64,000 nt of DNA from Caprella mutica (GCA_947561585.1 CANNZV010001440.1:1-64000); one strand, 5' to 3'. Numbered from the stretch's first letter, positions 21,611 through 34,960 are shown. The notes: generated from the letters alone by a model not told the origin. Numbers and translations: made by a program.

Positions 21611-21724
21611 GTGCAGACTGGCCATTTAGCATATAGAGTTCATCTGTTAGCCTAAGCCCAGTCTGCAGAATGTGTCTCTTCTCCCGCAGAGATTTTAATT
21701 TCAGAGACAGTTACTCTCTGACTC

Positions 21725-21850
21725 TCAGTCTCGCAGTAGCAGATTCAAAATCTCCCGCAGCTAAATTAATGGTAACATAGGAATTAATTGAAAATCTCCC
21801 GCAGCTAAATTAATGGTAACATAGGAATTAATTCAAGATCTCCCGCAGAG
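21725..21850 (+). repeat. 46-bp direct repeat around TCTCCCGCAG
   Basis: Two nearly identical units of AAATCTCCCGCAGCTAAATT plus AATGGTAACATAGGAATTAA, with partial units on either side. It uses the same GGTAACATAGGAAT core as the neighbouring MITEs. Confidence 0.8.
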
Positions 21851-21881
21851 ATCTCAAATTTCTAAACTTCAATCAAAATAG

Positions 21882-22108
21882 TAACCCATTGAGAGTATCT
21901 GACCAAAATTTCAAAGCTCTATCTTATTATCTTCATTGTTCAAGGCCCATTTAAATATCATAAGGATGAGGATTTATTGATGAAAACATGTAAACATAAC
22001 CACCAAGCACTTCAATAATTATCAAACAAGAGGAATTTTCAGGGCCTCGGACAATGAAGATAATAAGATAGAGCTTTGAAATTTTTGTCAGATATTCTCA
22101 ATGGGTTA
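21882..22108. mobile_element. Hairpin element with about 65-bp inverted arms
   Basis: The left arm begins TAACCCATTGAGAGTATCTG, and its complement ends at 22108. The arms differ at only a few positions, with a loop of about 95 bp. No target-site duplication was clear. Confidence 0.8.
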
Positions 22109-22804
22109 TTATTACAATGTTAATCTATCTTGACTTTTAAGAACAATAAATATAATTTTTGGATTTTTTTAAATAATATGCTATTTTTTCATATTTTCAA
22201 ATAACCCTTGAACCATCAAAGAATCGACCTAGGGGTCTGAAAGTTTGCACACATCATTTTTATGCAGTTTCACAACTTTTCTCCCCTAACGTCACAGTAA
22301 CGTGAAACCCAACTCTAAAAAGTTGAAAAAACGCTCCACCCTATTGCGCAACCTTAAGAACTATTTTTGAAGTAAGTTGCATGTTATACAAGTTACTTAA
22401 GTCCTCTCCAAATTTGCCAGTGAAATATTTTCCTTAATTTATTTTTAAAGGCTTGCTGATGACATTGTTCATCAATTTTTAACTTCTTATAATAGCTAAT
22501 TGGTTTTCTTTTTTTCAAGGAAATTTATTCATCTTAGAGATTATTGACAATTAATGTTAATTTGTATCAATAGGATGAGTCTTATCCTATTCATATTTCA
22601 CATAATGAATACACACCAAAATGTATATTCCACAGTGTTATTGATTCCATTCAATTCTTTATAAGCATGTGGAATTTTGATAGGAATTTACTAATCATTC
22701 ATATTTCAATTTTTAGGCAATCCTTTTCATGTGATATAATTAGTTTTGTATTATGAATCCTGATGAATATTGATATTTAAAATCTATCCTTATCATTTAT
22801 AGAA
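22109..22804. other. SMG8 upstream region
   Basis: AT-rich DNA leading to the SMG8 start. No TATA or other core promoter element could be identified with confidence. No repeat was recognised. Confidence 0.4.
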
Positions 22805-25800
22805 ATGGAGAATAACAAAAAAGAGAACTTCTTTGATGGTTCATTTTCTATACCTGAGTCAAGCTATTCAAAATATCCGTAAGTAGCCATTTCAAAATTG
22901 TTTATACATCAAGTAGCTTTCTAATGTTAAAGAATTATGAAATTATCTGGTATGTGATTGATTTTATATTTTGAATGTTTCAGAAATGAAAAGGTGTCTG
23001 TTGTAGCAATCGCAGGGAGTAGTGCTGACGATGCAAATTGTGACAAGACAAACCCTATCAGAATTCTCCTTGGTCAAAACATTGCACATTTTTCACTTGG
23101 AAAAGTACCTTCACTTGATGAGTCATTGGTAAATTCAATTAGCTACTAGTGATAGCTATATTGGTAATTTCAATTAACTACTAGTGATAGCTATATTGGT
23201 AAATTCAATTAGCTACTAGTGATAGCTATATTGGTAAATTCAATTAACTACTAGTGATAGCTATATTGGTTATTTCAATTAACTACTAGTGATAGCTATA
23301 TTGGTAATTTCAATTAACTACTAGTGATAGCTATATTGGTAATTTCAATTAACTACTAGTGATAGCTATAATTTGAGATATAGCTACTAGAAATAATGGA
23401 ATCTGCTATTTATTCAATTATATTATAGAAAATCCTTAACCCTTTAATGCCCAACATCCTTTGGAGAGGACATTAAAAATACTTCAAATAATGTCTATAT
23501 TTAGTCCGTGTAATCATATTCTAGCAGTAAGAAATGTAAAATTAAATGTAGGCAATGCCACACAATGATTTGACATTTTGAACCACTCAAAAATTCCAAA
23601 TGATATTTGACTTGAAAAAAAGTGATCTTTTTTAACATAATTTAAATTGAAAAGGGTAACTATCTAATATTGATCTATCTAAAACATTATTTTGGGCCTA
23701 GAACACGTCTTGGGTGATATTGGGTTAAAGGTCCAGGGTCCGCGAAAAAAGTCAGTTTATTACATAATATTATCAGCCTTCATATAAGATTTAAATTATT
23801 TTCTGAAGTATATAAACATTTATATTATAAGTTTCTCCTATTTCATAGATTTACACTAATATTTGATTGATAATACCTACCTACCTGACATTCAAAACAA
23901 ACGGTATAGCTAAATTTTTTCTTTGGACTGAAAATTAGCAAGTCGGAAATAAAACGGCTATTGTAGAGTTTTGATAATAAAATCTATAAACGCATATAAA
24001 ATTAAATATAGGTTATCAAATATAATGAGGGTTGCAGCAAATTAGTAAGAAACATCAGTCTCATTGATTAAAACAATAAAAAATATTGCTTGTAGGGGAC
24101 CTTTAAAGCTCTGGTAGGCCTGAAGGATAGCCTGGTACTGCTCTGTGGCTGCAGTGGCTCCTGTTCAATAATAGTTCTCTAGAAACTTTATATAGTTTTG
24201 TATTTGATACCTAACTGCAGCATAATTTCAGTTTATTGAATATTCCAATTGCTATAAAAACTACATTTGTAAGTTGTTAGCTAGCTCGCTGCTTGTAACT
24301 TGTTTTTTTTTTATTAAGCCTTTTTTTTTTTATTATTATGTTTTTGAATCCATTTTATTAATTAATATTACTTTTTGAAGGTGAAAATTGATGGTTACTA
24401 TGACAGCAAGCACAAAACCGTCTACCTTCACCTCATTGGCACAGCTGACATTGGCCTGTGGATACACAAGGAAGCTACTCTCACCAAGCTTATCAATGAG
24501 AGGGGAATGGTGTCTGCCAAAAGCAAACTAGAGGAGCAGTATTTGCGTGCACTGCTACTGCTCTTCTCAGTCTCTCATCTGGTGCTGTGGTGTAACTCAA
24601 GTCATATATTCGATATCAGTTTGTTGAATACTCTCCAAACACTGAACAAGACCAGAACTGATTTCCTAGATCAAATTAAGCATAGTTTGAGTTCTGTGCC
24701 TGGAATATCCCGCAAGTGGCTCAGTATTGGGAGACTTTGCTGTCCTAGGATTTTGTTCTTATTTAACAAGAGGTCAACCAATGATGAATTTGACAAGTTA
24801 GTTATTAAATGCACAATGTTTATTTTAATAACATGTAGCTACACCTGTATTCGGAGAATTTAATACAGAATTAAGAATATATTTATTTATGTTAAAATAA
24901 AAAAGTGTTGGAAATTGTTGGAGGCAATTTTCCCACTTATTATTTATTTAGTAGACAATTTTGTTAGTTACTCATTCACTTCACCTTTAATTGAATATCA
25001 AAAAATAATTATCTAATGATGATAAACATAACTTGCAATCAGTTACCTAAGAAAGTTACATTTGCTGCAGGTTAAAATAGCTAGCTACATAGAAATTAAT
25101 TGGAAATTTTTGAAATAGCTAGTTATTAGCAACTAGCATGTGTTCAAATATTACTTCTTCCAAATTATATTTGATTCTAAAACTAACTTATAATGAAATA
25201 CAAATCTTGTCCCAAGACTTTTGGAAATTATTTTTGACCTATACTTGATTTGCCTCAGGGAATTCACTGCTGTCCGTGAATTAGAACAAGCTCTAGAAGA
25301 CCAAATTTATCGGCTCTTCAGACGTAACTGGATCATCACAAACAACAGCTCTAACTCCATGGTGGCTCTACCCAGCAATCAGCAGTTCGTCTATATCTTC
25401 GAAAAGCACCAACAGCAAATAGCTTGTTCTGAGGATGCACTTTTTGAGATGTTGCAAGACGTGTGCAGTGGTGCATCATCTGAAGATAATCTCGAGAAGC
25501 AGTTATCTACAGTTTCATTATACAGTTCTGATAATATTGGTAAATCAGCATCACATGGAAGTGAAGGACTATTAGATGTTCTTTCAAATCATTTGTTGTC
25601 TCAACACAAAACTGATTTGAATAGAAATGTTTCTCACCAATTCAGTACTTTCCTGAAGCAGCATTTAAGTTTGGTCTTTACTGGCGGTTTTGATGATGAC
25701 AGGAAGACTACTTCTGTTCCTGTTTTCGTGGTTCCTTCTTTATCCTCTTGGTTTGCTGCTGTTAAAAAACTCTATCCAATAATAATGTTCCCTGAGAACA

Positions 25801-28800
25801 GTAAGGAGGTTAGTTGGAGATACATTGTGATTAGTAACCTAGCTATTTATTATTCAACATATTCTTCTTTTCAATTATTGTTCTATATTAAGCTACATGT
25901 TCTCTTTTCAGATATCTTCAGAAACTTTAGACATCTTAAATTTCGAATCCCCCCACATGACGATGATGAAATCTCAGTTACAGTCTGTCTGCAGTGATGC
26001 CATTAAATACTATAGGGAGAAAACAAGCTCTAGACACTATTCCTTCAAAGTTCACAATGATTTGGTAAGTGATTAAATCAATTCATTATTCATGGAGAGG
26101 CCCCAGGGGCTCTATCCTGAAGCTGTCTGTGGTGAATGGAAGAGAAGGGTGGGGGGGTTATGTTTATCATTTTTTGAACACTACTTGCAGTTTTAGAGGA
26201 TAGCGCTAGAGTTATGCTCTTCAACTACGAGGTCTTAGATTTTGTGTTAGGTAGACTCGTAGGCTTCATTTACTATCACCTCTTCATTTTCCTCTTCCAT
26301 CTGTGAGTGCAGCCACCGGTGCTTGTGTCCCGTTTCGTCACATTCATTGGTAAGTGACTGCATTCACGGAGTAGCTTTTCTGCATCCATGAGCATTGTCA
26401 CCAACGGTGGTAAGTGACTTTGCTCGTGGAGCCACTTTCCTTTCTGACTGCTTCTTCTAGTCCCTTGTATTTAATTTCCTTTTGATATCAGCGATATGGC
26501 CTTTAGTTCCGAAGCACACGTTAAACTCCAACTAAATTAATTAATTATTTATTCATGGAGACAACTTAGCTAACAGGGAAATGTTTCATCAATTATTAGC
26601 TAGTCTCTCTATTTGAACTCCCTGTACAATTTTCAAAATGTTCTATGGCAGTCCTTGTCTTCAAGCTACTGATTACCTAACTGCAACTTATGCCTAACTG
26701 ATAACATTTAACACAACTCCATAAATATACGCAATGAAAATCTCTTAGTATAATTTGGACCCAAGTTTGTAATTATTTTGTAGCAAAAGAAAAAGTAAAT
26801 GCAGTATTATGGCACGCTAAAGCTTCAATAATCTTTTTTTTAAAATAGGTTTATCCATCATTTATATCATTTAGAAGACTGTAAAACTCATTAAATGTGT
26901 TTAAATCACACTCTGTATCTCTTACAGATGGCAGAGAGCATAGGATTTTTCCGTAATTCTTCCTATGGTGATCAGTTGTCTAGTCTTTACGAGGAGGAGT
27001 TGGTGAAGAAGCTGCAGAGTATGTGGAGTGATGGCAAGAAGGGGTGTGAACAAACCAGTTTGTTTGGTAATTACTGTGTTGAGATGCTAGACGATCACAA
27101 AACTGAAGAGGATGAACGGTGAGGTTCTAAATTTTTATCAACCAATTGTTAAATATCACCAGATTTTACGCACAAATACTAGTAATAATGAACGAACTTA
27201 AAATTTGTTTGCAGAAAACTTTTATATGATGAATATTTCTAATTTATCTAATTATAATCATCTCTTTTATATTTAATCCTTAATTTATGCAAGTATTTTT
27301 TTTTATAGCTCTGGAAAACCTGTCCATAAGTTTGGTGTTTCGTTTCGCAAATTCTGCAACTGCGGAACTCTCCTGGACTCAATGGATGACTCCATGCTGT
27401 TAAAGGGAGTCAACTATGACTACTACAAGAACCTGGAGGATATTTGTTGTCACGGCTTGGAGGCATTTGAGTTCCCTGCTCTCAATAATGGGGGAAAATT
27501 CATCCACATTGATCCCGAGTTCAATTCAGGTTAGCACTCTTCAGATTTAGTTACTGTTTTCAGCTAAAAAAGTTTGCCGTTTGAAAGTACCTTTTATCGA
27601 TGATTTGCTTTACTATAATATTTCAAACTACTTTATATACCACAGCATGGAACATCTAACTTCCTAACTATTCACGACATTAATATTTTTTTGACATTAG
27701 CTGCGCATTAAACTTCTGATGAAAACTTATCTAAGCTGGCTGTGCCTTTACTTTTTGCAGTGAATACAGTTCCTCACTGATTAGCTAATGAGAAATAGCC
27801 TTCTTCTCTCTTGTCACATTGCCTTCTTTGTTTCAGAGAAAGAAATTCAATGGAGAAGTGATGAAAGTGTTTCCAATTCTCCAAGTAAAGGTAAATATTT
27901 TGCCTTTGTAACTGTTATTTTAAGTCTTGGATTTGTTATGGGGGACATTCGCAGTTAACTTATATTTTTGAGCTCTTTCTTTGAATGTCTCCTTTTTTCT
28001 TATAAATTTGTAAATGTTGCATTTCTTTATTCCATCTTCTACAGGCTCCGTGTTCTACTCCTCCTCTGGCAAGGAAGTTAGTGACATGCTCTGCTCTGAT
28101 TCACCTCAAAACTTCTTACCCAAATACTCATCCTGGTCTTTGGTGTCACTTGGACCAGCTTCTCTCTATTCACATTCTATTGGTGAGGAATTATTCATCA
28201 TTTCATTATTAAGTAGTCAATGCAACAAATTCATCCGATTCAAACTGTTTGCACTGGACATTTAAACTTGAATGATTTTTTTTTTCTGAGTTACTAGTCA
28301 CAGGTTAGATATTTATTGATACAAAAATGATATATACAACAGTATCTTTTATTATACATTGCATTAGCGAAAGACTGTTTTTGTTTGTGTCTCTAGCACT
28401 TCAATGCGTTCATATGATTGCACTGCAAATAATTTCTCCATTCCCTTACCTCTCACTCAGGTATCACAACTCAGCCTGGCTTCATTCGAGGCAGCAACTT
28501 CCTCTTGCCGTGGAAGTTGAAGGTAGAAATCAAAACAGGCAAAGAGTGGCAGAGTGTCATGAACAGTGTCAGTCGAAAGGGCGGCAAGTACCGCATGGAG
28601 TTCGGTGAGTAACTTTCTTAGTAATAAGAAAATGCTTAAATGTATTCTCTAATGCCCTCTGCATTATATTAAGATTCATAATGTCTAGAGTGTGCCATTA
28701 GTATATGTCTATTAGGTAGTGTTATAAATTTTCGCTTAGCCTTTAAATAGAGGAGTATATTACTCACGTTAATTACTAGCTAATTAGTTACAGCTAACCT

Positions 28801-30664
28801 AAAAACTGATGATAATAATTATGAAAGAATCATGAGCTCAAAAAGTACATATCCAAATCTTTAAAGAAAATGTTTATCTTTTCAGATAGAAATGATTTCT
28901 TCATCAAAGTGTTTCTGGGTATGGAGTACGAGTGTCCTGATGGTCACAAGTTCTTGATGTCTTCTCCCACTGATGTGATGAAGAAAAGAACTCTGGCTGC
29001 CTTAGCGACTGGTAATGTCATTGCTACTGACAGCATGCCCCTCTACTGGAAATGTGAATGCAGGTAAGCACTGACAGCATGTCCCTCTACTGGAAATGTG
29101 AATGCAGGTAGCTTAGAATTCTAGGTGCGAAAATTATCGGAATATTCTGACAAACTTGTTTTAAGTTAATTGTTTCGGAGTTAATATTATAGTGTTATGA
29201 TGAAAGGTATTAAGAATTCATTCAACATACTGATAATAAATAACTGAAATAAGACTTCTGCACAGGTAATATTGTGGCTCATACGTTGAAGTCATAGTAA
29301 ATAAATAGAGAAGTATACCAAGTACAATATTGGAACATCAGAAAATACTCTGAGTGACGTCACACAAAGTATTTTCCTTTTGTTTTTAAATAAAAAAATG
29401 TGCTATTATTCAGTTAAATGTGCATTTTCATGGAAATTAACTTACATAAAATTGTTTTTATCACGTTTTACACTCTATTCACTTACATCATTCAACTAAT
29501 AATACTTATAATATTTGAGAGTACTCTGATGCGACGCCATTTGTTTACATCGTTTCTGAAGTATGGATCAAGTTCACCGTCAATTAATTCGAAACTTAGT
29601 ATACTTCTCTATTTATTTACTATGCGTTGAAGTATAATAACTAATGGTGACACTATAATTAATATTAGACTTTCAATCTTATCACGACTAAGCAATTTAT
29701 TTGTTATAAAAGTGGAACAAATTTTACAAGTTATAGACTTTATATGCATATTAAGCAAAGTTAAGCTAATTCTAATCAACAGTGTATAATTTCTGAAGAT
29801 TTTGAAGAATAGATTTAATGCATAATTAGTTATTATGCAATAAAAAGTTTCTTACTAAAAGCAAATCGTTGACCTAGTCAATGTTAGGATAAAAGTGTCT
29901 CTTTTTAAAACCTTTGGGTTGACTACTCTAGAGTTTGCTGTCAATGTGAATAGCTATAAATTAATGTGTGAAAATAATAATAAAAACTCTTCCTCAGGTC
30001 TGATTCAGTGGTGTATGGTCAGTTGATGAGGATTCACATTGTCACTCCTAAAGCCCCAGTCAATGTGATCATTAAACCAAAAGTGAGGCCTGGACCTCCT
30101 CCTTGCCCAAGGTATGGTTACTTAATTAGTCACTCTTATATTTTTCTGCTTAGTTGAGTGTAGCTACATCCTATAAGTTTGTAGCTAGGCACTGAACTAG
30201 TTGAACATTCCTGCTTTTTCAGTTTCACGTGAGACTATTCTTATGTAATTAAATTAAATGACTAACTTTTCGTTGCCATTTCCATTGATAGAGAATTGTT
30301 GTCAAAATTTCACCTGAATAGCTAGCCTCTCATTCAAATTTTTGTGTTATTAATTATGCATAAATTGTACTATTTGTCAATGATTTCTACTCCCATTACA
30401 TTTTTTTCCTACTAAGATTTACTCAAAATTCCATATTATGTTTTCAGTTTCTACCCTTTACTGTCGAAGGAAGGCATCAAACTTCCTCAGAACTCTTACT
30501 GGGTGCTGCGTCTGCCTAACATTTACGCTCACAATGGAATAGTTCACGCTCCGCCTTGTAGGAGTGAAGAGGAAGATGAGAAGCCATCGGATAACAAGGA
30601 AGCTCTTTTACTAGCTGGAATGTTTAGTATTTCTAATGTGGACACCTCTTATAAACCTTATTAA
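22805..30664 (+). CDS. SMG8: SMG8, SMG1 complex subunit (13 exons, 864 aa)
   Basis: SMG8 binds SMG9 and the kinase SMG1 and restrains UPF1 phosphorylation in nonsense-mediated mRNA decay. Exons: 22805-22878, 22984-23128, 24381-24796, 25259-25808, 25912-26064, 26928-27118, 27309-27529, 27837-27890, 28045-28182, 28461-28604, 28886-29063, 29998-30111, 30448-30664. All borders are GT-AG and the phases join into one frame ending TAA. The start was chosen because MENNKKEN precedes the family's opening strand VSVVAIAG (residues 29-36) of the G-like domain. Later family marks are FRKFCNCG (523-529), PGFIRGSNFLLPW, YECPDGHKF (about 710-718) and the CxC of WKCECR (about 750-755). Human SMG8 is about 990 aa, so this copy is somewhat short, mainly in linkers. 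Exons 2 and 11 have duplicated donor sites (see findings). The downstream neighbour VPS45 is unrelated in function. Confidence 0.95.
23126..23370 (+). repeat. 35-bp minisatellite starting on the SMG8 exon 2 donor
   Basis: Seven copies of TTGGTAATTTCAATTAACTA plus CTAGTGATAGCTATA. The first unit includes the last three exonic bases (TTG) and the donor GTAAAT at 23129, so each later unit repeats a donor-like TTG|GTAA. Confidence 0.93.
23729..24102. mobile_element. TTAA-flanked element in SMG8 intron 2
   Basis: TTAA at 23725-23728 and 24103-24106. Ends are AGGTCCAGGGTCC and GTAGGGGACCT. It is an inverted, internally deleted relative of the elements at 18294-19480. Confidence 0.87.
26099..26548 (+). 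mobile_element. SINE-like repeat R2, full copy with 13-bp TSD (SMG8 intron 5)
   Basis: Flanked by TTATTCATGGAGA at 26086-26098 and 26549-26561, the pattern left by LINE-driven insertion. The body starts CCCCAGGGGCTCTATCCTG and ends TCCGAAGCACACGTTAAACT followed by AT-rich TTAATTAAT. The internal segment TGGTAAGTGACT appears twice. I could not place tRNA A and B boxes confidently, so the promoter type is open. Confidence 0.85.
29027..29114 (+). repeat. 44-bp tandem duplication of the SMG8 exon 11 donor
   Basis: CTGACAGCATGCCCCTCTAC through GTAAGCA is repeated once with a single change in the copied exonic part. This gives a second donor at 29108 (GTAGCT) after the main one at 29064 (GTAAGC). 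Reading past the first donor meets TAA at once. Confidence 0.95.
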
Positions 30665-31569
30665 AGGTAGAGCTTTGATAATAGAAAAATACATATTTGA
30701 AAGCAGCCTGATGTACATTTTAATTCAGTGATTCCAATACATTACACATGTTTTCAAAATTATTTATTCGCAATAGCTATGTCTATATGGGTGATTCAGA
30801 AAAAAATGTCTCAATCTAGCTATTGGCCCATTTTATGCATCTGTGCAGTAGCTGCGTATATTTTTTTTATGAATCTATAGTTATTGTTTTTTATATAAAT
30901 ATATATTTTGATAATTCATTTTATATTGAATAAGACCACCTTTTCGTTATTTCTACCTAGTGTACCTACTCTAATTTTGTCCTCCAATGATCCCAAGTTG
31001 AGCTCTAGACGTGGCCTATGATGATTATAGTTAGAACTGCTGTTATCTTCACTGCCACATTTTCAATATAGTAATCAAAAACTGAATTTCAATTTTATTT
31101 TTGAGATATCTTAGTTTCGATTATTTAAGCCAGTTCTTTCATTTTCCTTAGTAGAAAAGACCATTTTTTTTTCAACACTTTAATTGGAAATTTATTTGTT
31201 TCTGCATACCTTTATGATATACATACCTACCTACTGATTTCAAGATAAGTATTTGCTTTAATTAATAACTTCAGATATAAGTATCCAAGGACCAGAATAG
31301 TAGTCAATAGAAACTTATTTCCATTCTAAATAGCTAATATCATTAGAAATAAAAAAAGAGCAGTTCCTTAAGGTTGAACTATTATATTCTAAAATGCGGA
31401 TCTTCAGTAAATTCGTAGCCAGAGTGAGAAGAGTTGATAGATGTTTCCAGGCAAAAAAGAGTGACACCCTTTGATATAGAGTATAGACCACAGAACATTG
31501 AATAGAAGAAGTGTACATCCCATTATATTACTGTTGAGTGCCGTTTACATTGACGTCACTTCATCTAGA
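30665..31569. other. SMG8 downstream region
   Basis: AT-rich. No AATAAA was noticed close to the stop. A segment at about 31470-31515 (ACCACAGAACATTGAATAGA) is inverted at about 37675-37720, just outside the foldback element, so the foldback element may lie within an older inverted structure. Confidence 0.5.
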
Positions 31570-31589
31570 GCCAATCAGAGGGTCCTGCT

Positions 31590-32160
31590 AAACACCGCCT
31601 GGAGCCTCGCGTGACTGCCCGGGGACAAAATTCTACCGCCCGAGCACATTACATCATACAATTGGTTATGATTGACCTTCGTACGACTTTTGGAGACGAA
31701 AAAATAATTCGTTAATGTGTAAAACCGTTTTATAAGTGACATCATTATATCTTACTTTCTAAGCACCGCCCGCCGGAGCCTCGCGGGACCGCCCGGAGCT
31801 TCCCGCGGTCAAAATTCTAACGCCCGAGCACATTATATCACATAATTGGTTATGATTGACCTTCGTACGAATTTTGGAGATGAAAAAATGATTTGTTAAT
31901 GAGTAAAATCGTTTTATATGTGACATCATTATGTCTTGCTTTTCAGCGCCTCGTGGGACCGCCTGGAGCTGCCTGGGTCAAAATTCTACCCCCAAAGCAC
32001 ATTATAGCATCATACAATTGACCTTCGTACGAAAATTGGAGACGAAAAAATGATTCGTAAATGAGTAAAATCGTTTTATAAGAGACACCATTATGTCTTA
32101 CTTTTCAGAACTTCCCGAAGACGAAATTTTACCGCCTGGGCATATTACATAATACAATAG
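31590..32160 (+). repeat. About 180-bp tandem repeat, left arm
   Basis: Three units, each with a GC-rich block (GGACCGCCCGGAGC...), CGAGCACATTA, GACCTTCGTACGA, TGGAGACGAAAAAATGATTCG and AAATCGTTTTATA. Mirrored by 36785-37360. Confidence 0.88.
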
Positions 32161-32189
32161 GATATCATTGGTTACTATTCATTAATACA

Positions 32190-32375
32190 ACTCCCCATTA
32201 GACCGACACCCTATAAGTCTGACACTTTTGTAGTGTATTTAACATTAAATATATCATATATATCGGGGAACGTGCCGCCTCCCTGCCAGGTCATTAAAAT
32301 TCACGAGGTGTTGATACATCAAACTAGCGGATACAAAACACTACATTAAAAGATGAAATCGGATGAGAGATTTCG
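32190..32375 (+). repeat. Dispersed repeat R1, copy 3
   Basis: Carries CCATTAGACCGACACC, AAGTCTGACACTTTTGTAGTG, CCTGCCAGGTCATTAA and TAGCGGATACAAAACACTAC. Part of the left arm of the foldback element. Confidence 0.8.
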
Positions 32376-32781
32376 TCATACTAATTAATATTAGAAATAA
32401 AAATGAAAGAAAGAAAAAACTTATTCTAATATTTAGATTACCTAGTTATTAATTGAGTTCATATATATTATATATTAAATTATAATTTTTTTATCAATCA
32501 GAAAATAAAACAAGAAATACCATACAGAAAGATGAAATTATCTGACTAATGGGGCATTGGACTAATGAGACGTCCCCGTTACCTTTGACCATCGTACAGA
32601 ATTTGGAGACAGAAACTATATACGCTGATAATAAATTGTGATTCTCAAATTTTGTTATACAATACCGGGTGGATGCTATACTAGATAATACCAACCAGTA
32701 CTATCTAGAAGCGTCCGGTACTGCTTGGTAATGTCCAGTACCCTCTTTGCAGCATCTAGAACCGTTTTGGTAGCATCTCAC

Positions 32782-33394
32782 GGCCCTCTTACACGTACAC
32801 TCATTAGTCATTACCTTCGGAATTCCTGTTTGAGGGACTAAGCCCCTCCCACTACAAGCCAAAATAGCCTTTATAGCGTGAGCGGCACTAGTGAGTGAGA
32901 GAATCCCGCCATATCAAACATGTCTTGATTTTTGACTCATGAGCGGCAGTGATAATTAAGGAACGGTGATGTTAATAATTGTATAATGACAACAGTGATG
33001 GATTCGCTTCATGCATATTATTTAATAATAAAGAAAGAGGGAGGGGAGGCGGTGTGTCTAGTTAATATGATAGATAAACATTAGTTATTTAATAATAAAT
33101 AATATTTCAGATGATAATACTGTATTTTCAGAGAAAATAAGGTTTTTATTAGTAAACATTAGTCCACCCTGATCTTTTTTTGCTTTTTTTTTGTCTCTTT
33201 GTTAATACAGCTAAACCCAGTGCTACCTTTTCGCTATAATCAGAGAAGGCCATACTGTAAGCGGTGAACGGCTGCAATGGCTGTATGTGTAAAAGCGCAT
33301 CAGTAATCACTCACGCTCATTGCTTGTATGGGCTGGGTCTAAATTTTTCATAAGGAATGAATGCGGGGAAAAGAGTGTACGTGTAAAAGGGCCT
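32782..33394. mobile_element. TIR element inserted in the foldback left arm
   Basis: Ends are GGCCCTCTTACACGTACACT and the complement of GGCCCTTTTACACGTACACT. It is absent from the mirror position in the right arm (about 36080), so it inserted after the arms formed. It is about 613 bp with no coding region. The target duplication is unclear. Confidence 0.85.
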
Positions 33395-33540
33395 TAAAAG
33401 CGTCCGGTAGCATCTAGTGGCGTTCACTGTACCAGATTCTACCAGGCGGTACTGGACGCTATTAGATCTTACCAGGAGGTACCGGACGCTATTAAAACCT
33501 ACCAGTACCCTCTACCAGGAGGTACCGGATGGAACTTGAT
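33395..33540. repeat. Inner minisatellite of the foldback arm
   Basis: Degenerate repeats of TACCAGGAGGTACCGGACGC with the spacer TATTAGATCT. The mirror is at 35885-36220. Confidence 0.8.
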
Positions 33541-33889
33541 GGTACCGGACGTTGCAAATTAACTGATTGTACGTCATTAACCATCATAACATCTATTCTC
33601 CTTCTAATTGTGAACTGCTTTTTTATGGTTTTGTAACATATTAGCTGTTGCTTTACATACCTAGTAATCTTATCATTTGTCAGTATTTTACTATCTTGGT
33701 AAAACATGAATATATGCTCGATGTACGCATATTTCTTTTCTACCCTATTCACGATTGACTGCTAACAGCTTGGACTGAACTTTGAACATTGCTGCTATTT
33801 ACTTCATCACAATATCTTCAGTTTCATCACCCCCATAATTGGGTACAGTATAATTAAGTATATATGTCACCTTTCTATATTTTCAGCTT

Positions 33890-34015
33890 ATTATATTAAC
33901 AATTATAATATTATAATTAGTGTTATAATTATATTGTTGTTATAATTTATAATTTATTGTTGTTATGATTTATAGTTATAGTTATTATAATTATAATTAA
34001 TGTTCATTATTTCAC
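33890..34015. repeat. TTATAATTAT low-complexity tract
   Basis: Simple AT repeats of TTATAATT and TTGTTATAATT inside the central spacer of the foldback element. Confidence 0.85.
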
Positions 34016-34119
34016 ACAATAATAATTATAATTGACTTATTACTTTATCATAGATTGCTTATATTTTATCTATACACATATGAACTCTATTCAATTAATA
34101 ATAGTTATAACTAGATTAC

Positions 34120-34960
34120 GTGCACTCAGTAGAGCACATACCTTCGCCGCCGCTTATCTGTTTGCTATCAAAATCTAATTAACTGGTGACTGGATAGTAA
34201 CCAATTGTCCCACCAAATTTCATGCAATATGGCTCAACACTTTTTGAGTTATTGAGTTATAAATGACCTTGACCTTTGACCGGATCGCTCCTAAAATTCT
34301 ACCAGATGGTTCCTGAACAATGTCCAATCACCCCATTAATTTTGAGAAAATTTGGTCAAATACTTTTTGAGTTATGAATGACCTTGACCTTGATCTTTGA
34401 CCCGATCATTCCCAAAATATAGCAAAATGGTTCCTGTATATTGACCAATCGTCCCACTAAGTTTCATGTAATATGATTCAATACTTTTTGAGTTATTGAG
34501 TTATAAATGGCCTAGACCTTGACTTTTGACCGGATCGCACTCAAAATTCTAACAGATGGTCCCTGGACATTGAACAATATTGTACCATCAAATTTCAAAC
34601 AATTTGGTTGAATACTTTTTGAGTTATTGAGTTACAAATGGCCTAGACCTTGATCTTTGACCCGATCACTCCCAAAATCTAACAAAATGGTTCCTGCATA
34701 TTGACCAATCGTCCCACCAAGTTTCATGCAATATGGCTCATTACTTTTTGAGGTTTAAATTACCATGACCTTGACCTTTGACCGGATCACTCTCAAAATT
34801 CTACCAGCAGGTCACTGGACATGGACCAATCGCTTCACCAAATTTCAGGCAATTGGGTTGGACACTTTTTCAGTTAAGCGAATAACAAGATGATAAATAA
34901 ATAAATAATAAACGACGGCTAAAATATGACCATCCCGCATTCTGCGAAGGTAATCAGTAC
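34120..34960 (+). repeat. CCTTGACCTTTGACC satellite, about 6 units of roughly 118 bp
   Basis: The unit contains ATGGTTCCTGCATATTGACC, AATCGTCCCACCAAGTTTCA, CTTTTTGAGTTATTGAG and CCTTGACCTTTGACCGGATC. The 5' module has GTAGAGCACATACCTTCGCC. The 3' module has GATGATAAATAAATAAATAA and TGCGAAGGTAAT. The ACCTTCGC/GCGAAGGT ends are inverted. Confidence 0.9.
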
